A stretch of 64,000 bases of DNA from Spongilla lacustris (GCA_949361645.1 OX442416.1:7136362-7200361); one strand, 5' to 3'. Positions 1 through 12,501 are shown, numbered from the stretch's first letter. Program-made: numbers and translations. Notes: generated from the sequence alone by a model not told the origin.

Positions 1-50
1 TAGCAAGATACATGTACACACAACCCACACACACTGTGACTATAACTCAC

Positions 51-3000
51 CATGGCAAAGTGACGCCCAATACAGGAGCGATGACCCACACTAAATGGGA
101 AGTAGACATATGGACCTGGTCTGTGGACAAAGAAGGGTGACAAAGTTAGGGGGGGGGGTCCAACAGTGGGGGTTGAAACAAAGGGTCATAAGATTAAGTG
201 CTGCATGCAATATGTTTTTTGTGCAGCATGATCAGCGTACCGTTCCTTGCCCTTATCAAATCGTGATGGGTCAAATGTTTCAGGGTCGTTAAAATACTTT
301 GGGTTTCTACTCATCGCTGAGTGATTAAACTGCAATGAAGTGATTGTAAACAAGTAAGCAAACACACATAAGGACAAAATTCCAACTCACCATTATGATT
401 GTACCTTCAGGGACGTAGAAGCCACGTAACAACATTCCACCTTTAGGAGACTCTCTAGCAAAACCATCACCTGGAGAGTACATCCTCAAAACCTCTTGGA
501 TAACCTTTATGAATTAAAAATAATAATTGGAAGTCAATATTTTTGTGATTACCTTTTCTGTATATGTCATCTTGTCCAAGTCATCTCCTGTCACTTCCTT
601 CCTGTCTCCAAGAACATCTTCCACCTCAGAGAGAAGTCTGGAAACACAATTATAGTCATGGTACTTATTCAGGGTCGTAGCCACACTACATTAAGTGGTC
701 TGGTTACTAGGTTACTAATAATTCAGCAATGTGTGTGAACTGGAGGGGGGTCCCCCTGTGATTCTTGCTTTAATGTCCCAGCCCATATTACAAAATACCT
801 ATCAAGGATCTGAGGATGTTGATGAGTAAGAATTATAGCAAATGACAATGTGCTTGCTGTTGTGTCCTGACCTGAGGGTGGGATAATAACATATTTACAG
901 TGTGGTCTCACGATGATTGCTGCATTACCTGCTACATAAAATGTAACAAAGTCGTCCACCAAACTCTCCAAGTCAACACTACTGTTAGAAACTATGAATG
1001 TATAGAGCTATCATTGCTGTCACAGAGACTACATGTACATGTAGTAACCAACACTCACCACAGCCCTGAAGCATTTGTGTGAGGATGTCATTGGGTACCT
1101 CATCCCCACTTATCACAGCCTTGATCCTCCTCTCAATACAGTCCTGGCCAATCTTCCTCATGGCATCCACTGACTCATGATACATTGCGACCTCATATGG
1201 ATGTAACAGCTGCATGCATTGTTTACAATACATACATTTACATAAGAACAGACAATCTCACCTGCACTATGATTGGAGAAATACTACTAATTGATTTTCC
1301 TAACCCCCTGATACCGATGGAATTGAGATGGCTCAAACTTGAATATTTGGGGTTGGTGTCCCACGATTGGTTAAAGTCCGAAGAGAAGGCGACCTTGTAG
1401 AGAATAATGAAGAGTTCTATACACACGTACAGTAATGAACACACACATACATGTACACACACACACCATATTTTTCATGCAGCCAACGACTGAAATTTTA
1501 TGTCATGCACATGTACATGTACACATATTGATCAGGCACATGAATGTGACTACAGTGTATGACTATTACATGTACATGTACATGTAGAATAACTTGGCGT
1601 TGTTGCTGCCCTCCCCAAAACTTGTATGAACATCAATACATGTAATTGGGAAACTCAGGATGCATGACACCTGATACATATATATATAACCACATGCAGT
1701 CTGTGTGCATGCAGCACACCCAGCATTGTCTACAGAGTTTCCCCTCTCTCCCCCTCCCCCCTCTCTGGAGATCAATAATTGTGAAACTACACATGTACAC
1801 ATGGTGTCTTTACATGTACATGTATGCTACTGGTATTCATTTTGAATCATGCAATACAGTACAACAACACAATCACAACATTTTATGTACAATACCTTAC
1901 TGATCGAGTCCAAAGCAACCATATAAAATGCTTCCTTCATGTCCACTTCTCTCTTTCCATCTGCAAGGGGCCTTAGCCCATCCAGAAAGGTATTACAGCA
2001 CTCATTGAACAAGGGAAGATGCTCTTTTAATGAACTGCATACAAAAATAGAGAAAATATCTTTGTTGAACAATGCTCAACAAAATAAACATGTGCTAGAG
2101 ACACCACGGAAGAACTACATTCCGACACTAATTAAGCAGTGGGTAACAAAAGGATGTTATATGTACAATGTACATGTACATGTAAATTGTTTTTTCCCCC
2201 TCTACATTTGTTTGAGCTACCCGGCCCTTGATTCCTGCTGCAGTTTAGCAAGTACATATGCAGCATAGAGACTTTCTAGCCTCAGAACATTATTGTTATG
2301 AGGGTGATGAGCTGGGCAGAGGGTCTAATTGGACTCACAGCCGTAACTTTTGATAAAGTAACTGTATGATATTTCTTTAATCTGAAACACATGTTGCATC
2401 TACACATCTGCATTTGTGAAATACAAAATCATGGTTTGAAACAACATCGGTTACCATTACATGTGTACATGCAATGTAATGTAACTGCTACTTATCTTTA
2501 TTTGACCTTTCTTGAATTGTGCAGGCATCAAAAGGAGAAGTACTAGCTTCATGTATTTGATGATGGTTCCCCTTTGGCCACATCGATGTTAATTTTCTTT
2601 ACTTCCATTCATTGTAAACGACTGTATGTGCTATGCAACTGATTTTTATATATATATGTGCCATGGACAATTACATTCACACAACTTAATTTACTTGGTG
2701 ATATGGATGTTTGTAAGGAAACAACCCTGGATTTACGAATAACAAATTCGTAAAAATTACAGATAAAAATTTAGCAAGTTGAGGCAGGTAGATATTCTAA
2801 ATCAGTAAGCTTTTTAATATTTTATGAGCTCATAATTTCAATTATTCAATTACAATGTATTTTAATCTGCTCTTTTGTTTCCCTTCATACTCAGCCATGA
2901 TACCGAGCAATTCATCTGAGGGATGTCCAGCATTTTAAAAAGTTGTTGGGCATTTACTCAGCATTTTATAACTCACTCACCTTCACATGCAATAACACTG

Positions 3001-5525
3001 ATAAGGACAGCTATTTGAACATCATTGTTCTGATACTACATGTCCCCTTAAAGGCATCATCGCAAGACTTTGTAGTGTGTAATGAATGTTTAAATTTTGT
3101 ACTACACACGTACATGTACAAAAAAAGAAAGTCAAAATCTAAATCAAAGACACCCTTACACTGACCACATTGGAGAAACACTGCAGGTTATTCAACTACT
3201 TCAATCACTGGCGTGGGGCATGAACACCTATCTTGAGTGACACTACCCGTCGAAACCAGATTGGTTGTTGCAGGAATACAAAAAAATTACTACATAGGAG
3301 GAACCGGTCTTATTCACTATGTAGACTTGTGCCAATTTGTGAGATTTTGGTCATGGGGAGGGGACCCCTAGCCAATGATATAGCATTCCTCAACTGAGAT
3401 TTCACCCAGGTCATGACCAATTTCTTAGGACAGGACATAGTCCCATTCCAAGACTTGCTAAACCCACATCACCTGCTTGGTAACTATTTATAGCCAATCA
3501 GTCACGGAATGGAATGGTTGTGGGTTTCTTACAAACTGCAAAAAGTAGTTAACATTTTCTCTCACTTACATGTGTCCACACACAACTGCTGTACCTTTTC
3601 TAATTCATCTATCAATTCTATTACATGTACATGCAGGCTCTTCATTGCATTAAATAAACACTAATCAGTTAGAACCCTACATGTATGTATGATCCTTTTT
3701 GCACATGTACATGCTTTAAATGTGCTGTTGATTTTAATTCTGGATAACATTAAGTTAAAGTATCAACAATTTTCTTCATTTGCTCTAATTGTACCTACAT
3801 GTACATGTACACTGCATGTTGTGTTGAGTGATACTTTACATGCATATCAAAAATAAGTTTCCATGCTTCACATGGGAGGGGGTACACACCCATGTCTTCC
3901 TGTCCCCTTCCCCTCCTACCCACATTTATAAGACTAATACTTATTTCACAATGTCAGCCCTTAAGGATAATATAAGTGGAACAACACTAGTGTAGGAACA
4001 AAGTTTTCATCGTCCCCTCTAAAAAGTGTTTATTCGTCTGGACTTTGAAGATATTAAAGCCATAAACCCAGAAGCAGTGGACCCTACCAGTACGAATCAA
4101 AGTCACTGTGCCCCAATTATGTTTTTATTCCTAATTAAACCCTTTTTCGATTACTATAGAATTCATTACAATATGTTAAATGGGGCCATCCACCACCCTT
4201 CAGGCTAATAACAGGTGCACGCAACGTGAGTACATATGCATGAACAGACCTTCGCTTGAAGGAAGGATCATATAATTTCCTTTTAGGTTTCCATGTTTCA
4301 TAGTTCAATATTGACAACAGACCTTGCCCCATAAACCTGTGTATGAAGAACAATTTACATGTACATGTACATGTAGCAGAATCAACAAACCTTCTTCCAA
4401 ATAAGGCCACAATATGCTTGTATGTTCTTCTTGGTTTAGCAATTTGCTTATCTGATGCAACTGTCTATGGGCAGAAAAAAGTAGATTTACATGACATGTA
4501 TACGTATGTCATTCAATATACAAACATGCAGTAATCAGGTGTGGGATGCGAATGCAGGGAACCCATAAAATAGATCCATCAGGTGCATAAACAGTACATT
4601 CCACTATGTGTGCAAGTTATATTGCACTATTTGTTTGAAATTTGGAGATACTGCTGAGTGAAACTACAGGATGGGTAAGGGGAAGAATGGCATTTAAATG
4701 TACATCTATAATACGTAGAGCCACAAACATATATTGTATATCTACATGTATAAGAGGTACATGTACATGTAGCAGAAAGAAATGAAGAAGTGCTATTGGC
4801 GTGGATGTCAGAGCTTACCATCTACCCATATTCAGGTTAATGAATGATATGTGAAATAAGTATGTGTTGGTGTTACGACTTAGTTCCTCTTATAATAAAT
4901 TAAAAAACCTTGGCTGAGATAATTATAAACGGATAAAATGATTAAAAATCACACACATATATAGAAATAATGTTACTTAAGATATACATACATCTAATCA
5001 GAATATGGCAGCTCTACATGTACCTTCACATCCTCAGGATTGAGAGACACAACCCATGGTTCGTACAGGAGAAAAATTACAAACAGGTCTCCAGCTGTTT
5101 CACTCCTGAAGAAATGTACTATTTTTGTACCATTGGCAGTTTGAAATATCACAAATTCTAACTTACCACTTTTGATATATGCTCCAAATGGGTTCAGAAT
5201 CATTTCCACTTTGCTTCCTCATGGTCATTATGTCGGGAACATGACCTAAGTAGAAGCTATACATGCAAAATAAAAGATATATAAGCTAGTGAAGTACTGA
5301 TACTGAGCAGGATACATTGTACATGTATGAGCTGCAAAATAATATGATTAATACAAATGCATACATGTATAGACCTCCTCACCTGGGCATCCTGGGAGAG
5401 GGCAGGTGGGAATACTTCCAATGGATGTAGGCCACATAAAGAGAGAACAGGAGGAAGGCCATGGCCACCAGCAGGAGCAGTCCTCCCCCAGGGTAGAGGA
5501 CCCACCAGGGAATGATAGCTAACAT
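51..5525 (-). CDS. CYP46A-like: Cytochrome P450, CYP46A1 (cholesterol 24-hydroxylase)-like, 3' end off window
   Basis: Haem-thiolate monooxygenase, expected in the ER membrane; CYP46A1 hydroxylates cholesterol at C24, but the substrate here is inferred. Exons read from splice sites: 5383-5525, 5167-5256, 5024-5105, 4391-4464, 4250-4336, 1896-2034, 1262-1393, 1059-1209, 929-981, 799-871, 553-637, 391-504, 241-329, 51-120. Exon 1 starts with Met at 5525 and gives a hydrophobic signal anchor (about residues 12-34) followed by a proline-rich hinge. Exon 5 carries GQGLLSILNYETW, close to the CYP46A1 C-helix region. The I-helix is split across exons 9 and 10 (FVTFYVAG then QDTTAS). The ExxR motif is EVLR in exon 12. 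The PERF-type region is in exon 13, and the haem loop FPFSVGHRSCIG with its Cys ligand (about residue 453) is in exon 14. The remaining 40-50 C-terminal residues lie outside the window. Phases agree at every junction except exon 8 to exon 9 (see findings), so the gene may be live or recently damaged. Confidence 0.88.
769..4003. repeat. Segmental duplication block A, copy 1
   Basis: This stretch, holding P450 exons 6-10 and the long intron 5, is matched in the same orientation by 43899-51706. Coding and non-coding parts both match with small substitutions and indels, so this is duplicated genomic DNA rather than a retrocopy. Intron 5 (2035-4249) has no recognisable gene; it holds many TACATGTA palindromes and AT-rich DNA. 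Confidence 0.88.
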
Positions 5526-6080
5526 GTCTGTGGGTGCATGGATGGACTTATTAACATTTTAAAGCAAGTCATGGTAAATTAAATCTAGTGGCTATTAAAT
5601 CACACAGTAGATCGAGACAGTGAAGGCCAGTACATTATTTGCAATTTTGAATATCTGCACAAACACGATATCTGATTAGATTTTTTTTTTAAAGTTCAAC
5701 AGCTCAGTGGACCATTAAGTCCTTCAGCAGTCAGTTCAGGTACCGATGTCAGAGGCATAATTGACTCCCAGGCATAAATGCATGCAACTCCAAGTGTATT
5801 TTAAGAAAGGCACATAAATACGAAAAAAATGGTTTTGGACACCTCATATACATGTAGGTACATGTACCAATATCAGGAAAAAAATCAACACGATAACAAA
5901 TGATACCCTAAAAATTGAACTGCTTTAAATAACAATTTAAGCTTAAGCCCTACACATCGATAAAATTATGGGAAAATGATTCCTCAATATAAAACTCTCT
6001 TAGTGCATGGATGGCGATATTTTTAGCTTAATTTGACCACTATATTGCAATATACATGTACATCTCATCATATGCTGACA
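5526..6080. other. Intergenic stretch upstream of the P450 gene
   Basis: No coding region is recognisable. It should contain the promoter and 5' UTR of the minus-strand P450 gene, but I see no clear core promoter element. It is AT-rich, with one short poly-T run near 5681. Confidence 0.5.
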
Positions 6081-6099
6081 GCCGGAGTGTGCAGGGGTT

Positions 6100-7518
6100 T
6101 CAGGGTGTGAATGGCTTGACCATTTCTAGCATGAATTGATTCATGTTAATTAGAAAAAGCATGTTATGAGTTGATTTTTGTAAGTATGTAGACAGATTGG
6201 CATACCAGTTAATCAATAGTGATATCAATGGTGTTAGGACAAATGACATTTCTGCTGGATGAATATATCTGGATGCATAGTAGCAATCTGTTACTATCAC
6301 TCCAAACAATGTAGACAAGACCCTGTACACCCAGTTTCGTGTCAGCCAGTGCTGCCCCAACTTCAATATGCCTTGACGCATGTGATCATGCAATGTAAGT
6401 TGTCAAAGTAGGAGGCAGCGAGGTGTTTTCGTAGATAAGGACGAGTACTGACCCCTTTATCGGCTGAAACCACCACCTCCCTGGCGTGTACGTGTTGCAG
6501 AAGTACTTGGAAGTGTTGTGCCACAAGTGGACACCAGGTTTTGCCATCGAACCATCCAACAGCAAATAACTAGTGGCCCTGCACATTTACACTGAGTGCA
6601 ACATGATCACCCCTTTTGGAAAAGTTATGAGTTCTCATGAATTGCTTTGGATACATTTTATGGGCTGTTTTCACTATGCCAATAAAGTATGTACCATGCT
6701 GTTTTTAAGGCTACTGCTGTGGCTACAGAACTGAAGGCACTGTCTGCAATAACAATTATGTGCTTTACTACATGTATGCCATGGAGCTGCTGACATGCGC
6801 AAAGTTACAGCTGTTCCAGAGCCATATTCCTGTTCATAATGTTTGCTGCACTGGCGCAAAGCTCCTTCACAAAGCTCAAGACGCATCATAATTGAACTCT
6901 ACAGTCTATAAGTACCTTTAGCTCTACCCCAACACCCTTTGGTTTTCGCTTTATCTTGGTTTTGTACGGTATGCCATTCAAAGAATAGTCAGCCTTCAGA
7001 TCCAGCCAGGAACTCATTATTTCATCCAACAGAATAAATGTGCCAGGACTGACAACTTTTGTTCTGTTGGTATTGAAAGCATCAATGAAGCATTGCGCTG
7101 GTAGCCAAGGGTTATGCAGTAGTTCCAGATCAGAGAACTTGCCAAACCGCAAGCAAGAAAGAATAGCATACCTGTTACGGGACATACCAAACCTTGTGCC
7201 AAATGCAGCAGGCAAGCAACAACTTTCAACATACATCTCAGTTCACCACAGGTCTCGGCCTTGTTCTTTAAACAGAGTAATTGCAAAGGTTATGTCAAAC
7301 CACTTGTCCATTTCAGTTGTGGTCATTGGTGGCAGCCCTCCCTTCTTCAACAGGAGGAATGTGTTCTAAATAATATCGGGCATTATGTCATAAGGAAACA
7401 ATAACTTCCAAATGGAATAGAGATTTTCAAAATCAGGAACTACTCCATTGGGGTAGTTGATAATAGTATTAATTGACTGATCCTTGCATACGTCCATTGA
7501 AATGCATTCTTCTAGTGC
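6100..7518 (-). pseudogene. piggyBac-type transposase (DDE_Tnp_1_7), middle and C-terminal part, degenerate
   Basis: Minus-strand fragments in shifting frames match piggyBac-derived transposases. The best piece (6886-7236) includes MSRNRYAILSCLRF, a DExMSSW-type catalytic block (LLDEIMSSWLDLKADY) and the NGIPYKTKIKRKPKGVG motif seen in invertebrate piggyBac elements. Further C-terminal pieces lie at 6386-6586 (around TPGRWWFQP) and 6100-6393 (around NWVYRVLSTLFGVIVTD). Several frameshifts and stops make it inactive. The N-terminal half continues at 21290-22013, so the Gypsy element 7519-21289 inserted into this gene. I did not find the TTAA-flanked ends of the parent element. Confidence 0.8.
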
Positions 7519-7807
7519 TGGGAACCTGGTGCGGAGGATAAGAATATTCATATGGACAGCCGGGAACCTGGCGCTATTCATAAGTAGCCGCCTGGTGAGG
7601 ATGCTGAAGCAGATGGCCTCTATTGTGCGATCTGCGGGAACATTGTTGTTTTGTTCTTTTGTGTAGTTTTGGTATAAGTTAGAATTGTTACCTGTACAAG
7701 GTACATGTACATGTATCTTGGTTTGAGTGTGCATATAACATAGTTTGCTGCTATCTTCCGAATCCTCGTATGCAAGCTGTACCTTAAGAAGTCGGCGAAC
7801 CTTCACA
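7519..7807 (+). repeat. 5' LTR of the Gmr1-like Gypsy element
   Basis: The LTR starts TGGGAACC and ends CTTCACA, and matches 21013-21289 nearly throughout. It is 289 bp against 277 for the 3' LTR. Most of the difference is one 12-bp block made of two ACATGT units near 7702-7713 that the 3' LTR lacks. Confidence 0.88.
7702..7713. repeat. ACATGT dimer present in one LTR only
   Basis: ACATGTACATGT interrupts the GGT/ATCTTGG context that is uninterrupted in the 3' LTR near 21195. One example of the dispersed hexamer; many others occur, for example at 1568-1586, 2168-2183, 4358-4376, 22091-22106 and 38030-38037. Confidence 0.85.
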
Positions 7808-7808
7808 T

Positions 7809-7826
7809 TGGGTGTCAGAAGTGGGA
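7809..7826 (+). promoter_or_regulatory. Primer binding site, tRNA-Leu type
   Basis: TGGGTGTCAGAAGTGGGA lies directly after the 5' LTR. Apart from one extra G after TGG, it is complementary to the 3' end of a leucine tRNA (acceptor arm ending TTCTGACACCA). This site would prime minus-strand DNA synthesis. Confidence 0.6.
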
Positions 7827-8029
7827 TAATTCAGCAACTGCAGTTCGAAGAGGCCCATCTTATTGTGGAGACATATAGCAAGGCACTGGGTAGTCGTGAA
7901 TTACTTGTGCATATCACTGAGGTCAGGACATTCTTACAAGGAAGGCTAAGGTACAGCGATGCTACATGTAATTGAGGATCGACAGGAGAGGGAGAAGCAT
8001 CATGAGGATGAGAAAAGGAAGCTCGAGGA

Positions 8030-8907
8030 GTTTGCGTAACAAGAAAGGAAGCAAATGATGGAGCAGATGGATATGCTAAGACAATTGGTGGAGGACACAC
8101 ATCGCAATCGTACGGATGAAGCTAGGGCACCATCAATCAAGATCCTCGAAAGTGAGGGTAAGTTAGTAAAACTTACCGAACAGGACGATATTGAGGCGTA
8201 CCCAACAACCTTCGAGCGTGCGATGTGGGCCTACGAGGTAAAGGAGGAGTAATGGGCTGTAAAGTTGGCTCCTCAGTTGACAGGGAAAGCGCGGCAGGCA
8301 TATGTGGCGATGAAGTCGAAAGATGCGGGGAGGTATAGAGAAGTTAAAGGAGGCCATACTGCGACGTTATGACATTTCCGAAGATACCTACCGACAGCGA
8401 TTTCGGGAAACGTCAAAGAAAGAGGGAGAGTCGGTGGGTGAGTTGGCGGTGAGGCTGACTGATCTGTTACAGAAGTGGACCAAGGGTTGCAGGACCGTGG
8501 ATGAGATTCGCGATATGCTGGTCAAGGAGCAGCTCCTGATTCACTACCCACAGATGTTCGGATCCATGTCTCTGAGAGAAAGCCAAAGATGTCTGCAGAT
8601 GCAGCAGAGCTTGCGGACAGTTATCTACGTGTGAGGAGGCGTGGCAGTGAGATGAGTCTGACACTAGTGGATCATGGGAAAAAGCCATGGGGTCAAGGGA
8701 TCAGAGGGATCACTACGAAAGTTCAAGAAGGAGTGAGCCAACTCAGCGACTCCCTAGTGAGAAGATGTTCCCACTTGATGTTAAGAAGGGGCAGAGAGAG
8801 GGAAAGTGGGTTCCACATTGTTATACTTGTGGAAAAAAGGGGCATAGGTTAAGGCAATGTCCTAATAACGCTCTGTTTTGTGGGAGGTGGAATGATGAGC
8901 AAGGGCA
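8030..8907 (+). pseudogene. Gypsy gag: SCAN-like capsid region and CCHC zinc knuckle
   Basis: Several short frames together give a Gag. A coiled, charged N-terminus is followed by a capsid segment (TEQDDIEAYPTTFERAMWAY), then a SCAN-like block YDISEDTYRQRFRETS with helices to about 8560. A nucleocapsid knuckle CYTCGKKGHRLRQCP lies at about 8819-8863. At least three frame changes and an in-frame stop (about 8250) break it. Gag would build the particle that packages the element's RNA. SCAN similarity supports the Gmr1-like assignment. Confidence 0.75.
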
Positions 8908-9408
8908 GTGAATGGACAGCGGGTTAGAGAGATCCTGCAGGATACTGGTTGCTCGAGGACAATGGTTCATAGCCAATTTGTGTGCAAGGAGGAACTCTTA
9001 AAGGAGTCCACGGTTGTCGGCTGTGCACATGTAGACTTCACGGAGTATCCCATAGCTAAAGTGTGCATTGAAGTTGATGGACAAAAGTTCACAACAGTGG
9101 CAGCTGTGTTCAGTAATTTACCAGTTGACGTCCTCCTAGGAACAGATAGGCATACACTGGGGACACTAATTCAAGGGGGTTGGAGATCCCAGCCAACAGG
9201 AACGGCCATGGCAGTCACCACGCATTCCAGTGCCAGGAGGGAGGCCTTGACTGAGGAAGCAGATTATCAGAAGCAGCAGAAATCAGGAGTAAGACCAACT
9301 TCCCTGCCAGAAGTGACAGATAATTCAAAAGAGGTTTGGAACCTGGGCTCAGCATTGGATGACACTGTCTTGGAAGGTGGAAAGAGGGTAAAACCTTACC
9401 TCACCTGA
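8908..9408 (+). pseudogene. Gypsy aspartic protease fragment
   Basis: The frame shows ILQDTGCSRTMVHSQFV, containing the DTG active-site triplet, and further on the VDVLLGTD segment typical of the second half of retropepsins. It would cleave Gag-Pol. It sits between the zinc knuckle and integrase, with no RT in between, which is the key observation for the unusual gene order. It ends at a stop near 9408. Confidence 0.75.
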
Positions 9409-9426
9409 AGGAAGGGAGAAAGAATC

Positions 9427-10465
9427 ATGCAAAGGAGGCAGAAGCGGATATCCTTAGTTCATCAGAGACGATACCAGAAATGTCAGGGGACTCTTCAAAG
9501 GACAGATCCCACCTTGGACATTGTTCGAAGGGCTGCTGACAAGGGAGAGAGTGATGGCCGGGTGAGCTTTGTGTGGAAAGAGGGGTTATTGTATCGTGTG
9601 GTGGCCCCGACAAGGGAAAATGAAGTGGATGTGCGGGAACAGTTGGTACTACCGAAACAGTGTCGTGAGAAGGTGATGGAGTTGGCTCACAGTATTCCGA
9701 TGGCGGGCCACTTGAGCAAGCATAAGACGACAGATCGGGTTTTACAACGATTTGATTGACCAGCGTTGCAGGCTGATGTAGCAGAATATTGCAGGAGATG
9801 TGAGACCTGTCAGAAGACGTCACGAGTGAAGCCTCCTCCTGCACCCCTCATACCACTACCAGTGATGGACGTACCTTTTGAGAGGATAGCCATGGATGTG
9901 ATGGGACCAGTTCCTAGGACTAGCTCTGGAAAGAAGTATGTGCTAGTTATTTGTGATTATGCTACCAGATATCCTGAGGTCGTCCCAATGAAGTCTGTGG
10001 ATGCTGAGAAGGTGGCAGAGGAGCTGGTGAAGTGTTCACGAGAGTGGGGATCCCAGGAGAAATTCTCACAGACCAAGGGTAAAATTTCACCAGTCAGCTG
10101 CTAGCAGAGCTCTACCGGATGTTGCATATTCGGCCAATCATAACTTCACCTTACCACCCTCAAACAGACGGTTTGGTTGAACGTTTCAATCAGACACTTA
10201 AGGCTATGTTGAGCAAAGTGCACATTCAGGAAGGCAAGGACTGGGACCAGCTGTTGCCTTATGTGTTGTTTGCCTACAGGGAGATCCCTCAGAGTACGAC
10301 TGGGTTCTCCCCCTTTGAACTATTGTATGGCAGGGAGGTCAGAGGCCCACGGGATGTGCTAAAAGAGGCTTGGGTTGCAAAGGAGAAAGCCAGTGAAAGT
10401 GTGGTCTCTCATATACTATCCATTCGAAAGAAGATGGAGGTGATGATGGAAGTTGCAACAGAGAA
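9427..10465 (+). pseudogene. Gypsy integrase, zinc-binding and catalytic domains
   Basis: An H2C2 zinc-binding domain (H in MAGHLSKHKTTDR, then CRRCETCQKT) is followed by a DDE core beginning AMDVMGPVPRTSSGKKYV. The second catalytic Asp lies in a TDQG-like block around 10070, readable only after a frameshift, with a stop just after. The third catalytic residue lies in DGLVERFNQTL. The frame 10119-10472 runs straight to the BEL insertion at 10466, and the coding sense resumes immediately after the 3' target duplication at 19713, so the BEL element entered while this region was still in one frame. Confidence 0.85.
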
Positions 10466-12481
10466 TGGTTGATACTCGTTAATTAATTTGCATTTTGTTA
10501 ACCCTAATTTCAACTTATTAAAAAAAGTTTTTGTTTGCTCTCTTCATGTGTACGTAAGGGTAAAAATCCATTTAAGAACCACATTTACTTTCAGAAATCA
10601 CAGCCCTCTCCACACACGGAATTTTGATATGATTTCTTTTGAAACCCATTTCCAAATTCGTAGAAGAACACTCGTAAACTATTCATTTGTCTCCATCTTG
10701 TATTGTTGGTCCGTTTTGGACCCCTTAGGGATCAGGGGGGGTCGTGCGTGTGTGACCTAATAAGAACCAATGGACTCTAGATGGCAAACGTACTTCAATT
10801 TAATTTAAGGGCCTATGGTTAGACTTGATTCATAACATGAACTGTTTTTTTCTCGCTTACTAAGGCCTTAGCTCAACCAATGATCGATACTTAGCTGTGG
10901 ATGCAGATGCATGCGGATGTATACATACGCAAGCACACGCTACAACTACTATTAACCTTCCAGTCATATTTTCAATTGATGGGTTGTAACACATTGCAAG
11001 TTCGAAATATTGGTGCATGGGATGGGGTTACACATCATGCAGGTTTTAAGTGACATATCTATATAGGAGCCTCCACAGTCTCCATACTGGTAGCAGTAGT
11101 TTAAGTCTTGGCAAGCCACTGCTTCTACATGACATCCTTTAGGAAGGGAATAAGCATACTAGAGGTCACTCCCTTTGAAATAATCCCGAGCTTCGAGTCT
11201 AATTGCTTCCTAATGACATGTACATGACTCTACTCTTGCCTATTTAACTTTTGGGATTTTAATGAACTGACTCAAGAAACTGGCAGGTAATATATAAAAA
11301 GCCCTGGGACCCTAGAAGAGTGCTGCTCATCTATTATTAGGTCATCTGCAGTCAAGCATCCTTCTCAAGTATGGTAAAATATTTATTAGCATTCATCCCT
11401 CCAGCCCTTTAAATTTTTGGCAAGCTCTGGATAACTGCAGAAAAGGCCAGCCAGCCTTGGCCTTGAACCCCTGCATTCAGGCACATTATGTTCTTTATTT
11501 TTAGGCCAAAGCCATGGTCATCATGTTGGTAACATATTCCATGATTATATCCTTCCCTAGAACACACCAGTAGCACAGACCTAGCCACCTTAATTATACT
11601 TCATGGCAATGCAATTCTGAGATGGCCATACTAGCTCCTTCCCATTCTTGAGGTGCAACCTCACTGGTCATTCATCCTATAAGTGTCTTCAATTCCTCAG
11701 TACATTTGATAGCTTCGATCAATCGAACATTGGCATTACCTTGAGAATAGTTAGTCCCCTCCTGACCGTCATTCCCTTCTTTTTGTTATTCTCCTTACCA
11801 GTAAATCGGTTGAACAAGTAAGGCATTAGAGGCTGGGCCAGGGGCTCCCTCCCTTCACCCTTAGCATTCTTATAGGCGGTCTCCCACACCTGGATGACTG
11901 GGGCTGTTCTTGTTGTTTCTCAATCAACGCCCTAGCTGCTTCCTCCTGTAAGAAAATCGTAGCCATATCCAGCTGGGCTTTATCATGGGCCAGAAATGAC
12001 TTGTTGGAAGCGACGGGCCTCGATAAAAGTGTACTAACTAATATCTATGCACAAGCGTACGTTGATCATGAAACTCACGGGCTCAATATCGGAGTAGTAA
12101 GCTTACCGTATATGGCCATGATGTTTAGCTCCAAGTGGAGGATAAACAAACGAGTGGTCGAAGCCAACAAGGCTGGTTTCAGTTGTTTTTGCCCAAATAC
12201 CTTCCCCCCCGCTCGTATTAGAAGTTAAACAAGAGAGAGCCACCCCCTCCCCCCACGCACACACACATGCACACACACACACACTCGTAGTAGAAGTTAA
12301 GCAAGAGAGAGAAGGAAGCTAACAAGGCTGCATGTTTCGCTTTAAAAAACTTACGTGGTACACACAGACCCTACCCCCCCTTCCGGTTCTTATTGGGACA
12401 CCGGTTCTTAAATGGATAATTACCCTTAGCGATAGCGCTCTCTCGCGACGTTGGCGTGATTGTCTGGAATCGGCTCGTACA
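10466..12481 (+). repeat. 5' LTR of the BEL element, split by a DNA element
   Basis: Matches the 3' LTR 19563-19707 in two pieces: 10466-10556 and 12429-12481. The 1870 bp between them are a separate insertion flanked by TA. Confidence 0.9.
10557..12426. mobile_element. DNA element with TA target duplication inside the BEL 5' LTR
   Basis: The ends are imperfect inverted repeats of about 24 bp. The left end starts AGGGTAAAAATCCATTTAAG, and the reverse complement of the right end starts AGGGTAATTATCCATTTAAG. TA is duplicated at 10555-10556 and 12427-12428, and removing the element plus one TA restores the LTR. TA target sites are typical of Tc1/mariner-like elements, but no transposase is recognisable. 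Inside are short decayed frames, a CA-rich microsatellite around 12254-12284, and a partly repeated segment near 12225 and 12290. Probably a non-autonomous or badly decayed element. Confidence 0.85.
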
Positions 12482-12485
12482 TTTT

Positions 12486-12501
12486 TGGTCCTTCGAGCCG
12501 G
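12486..12501 (+). promoter_or_regulatory. BEL primer binding site, tRNA-Tyr type
   Basis: TGGTCCTTCGAGCCGG lies 4 bp after the 5' LTR and is complementary to the 3' end of animal tRNA-Tyr (acceptor strand TCGAAGGA plus CCA). All 16 bases fit the tRNA consensus as I remember it. Confidence 0.8.
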
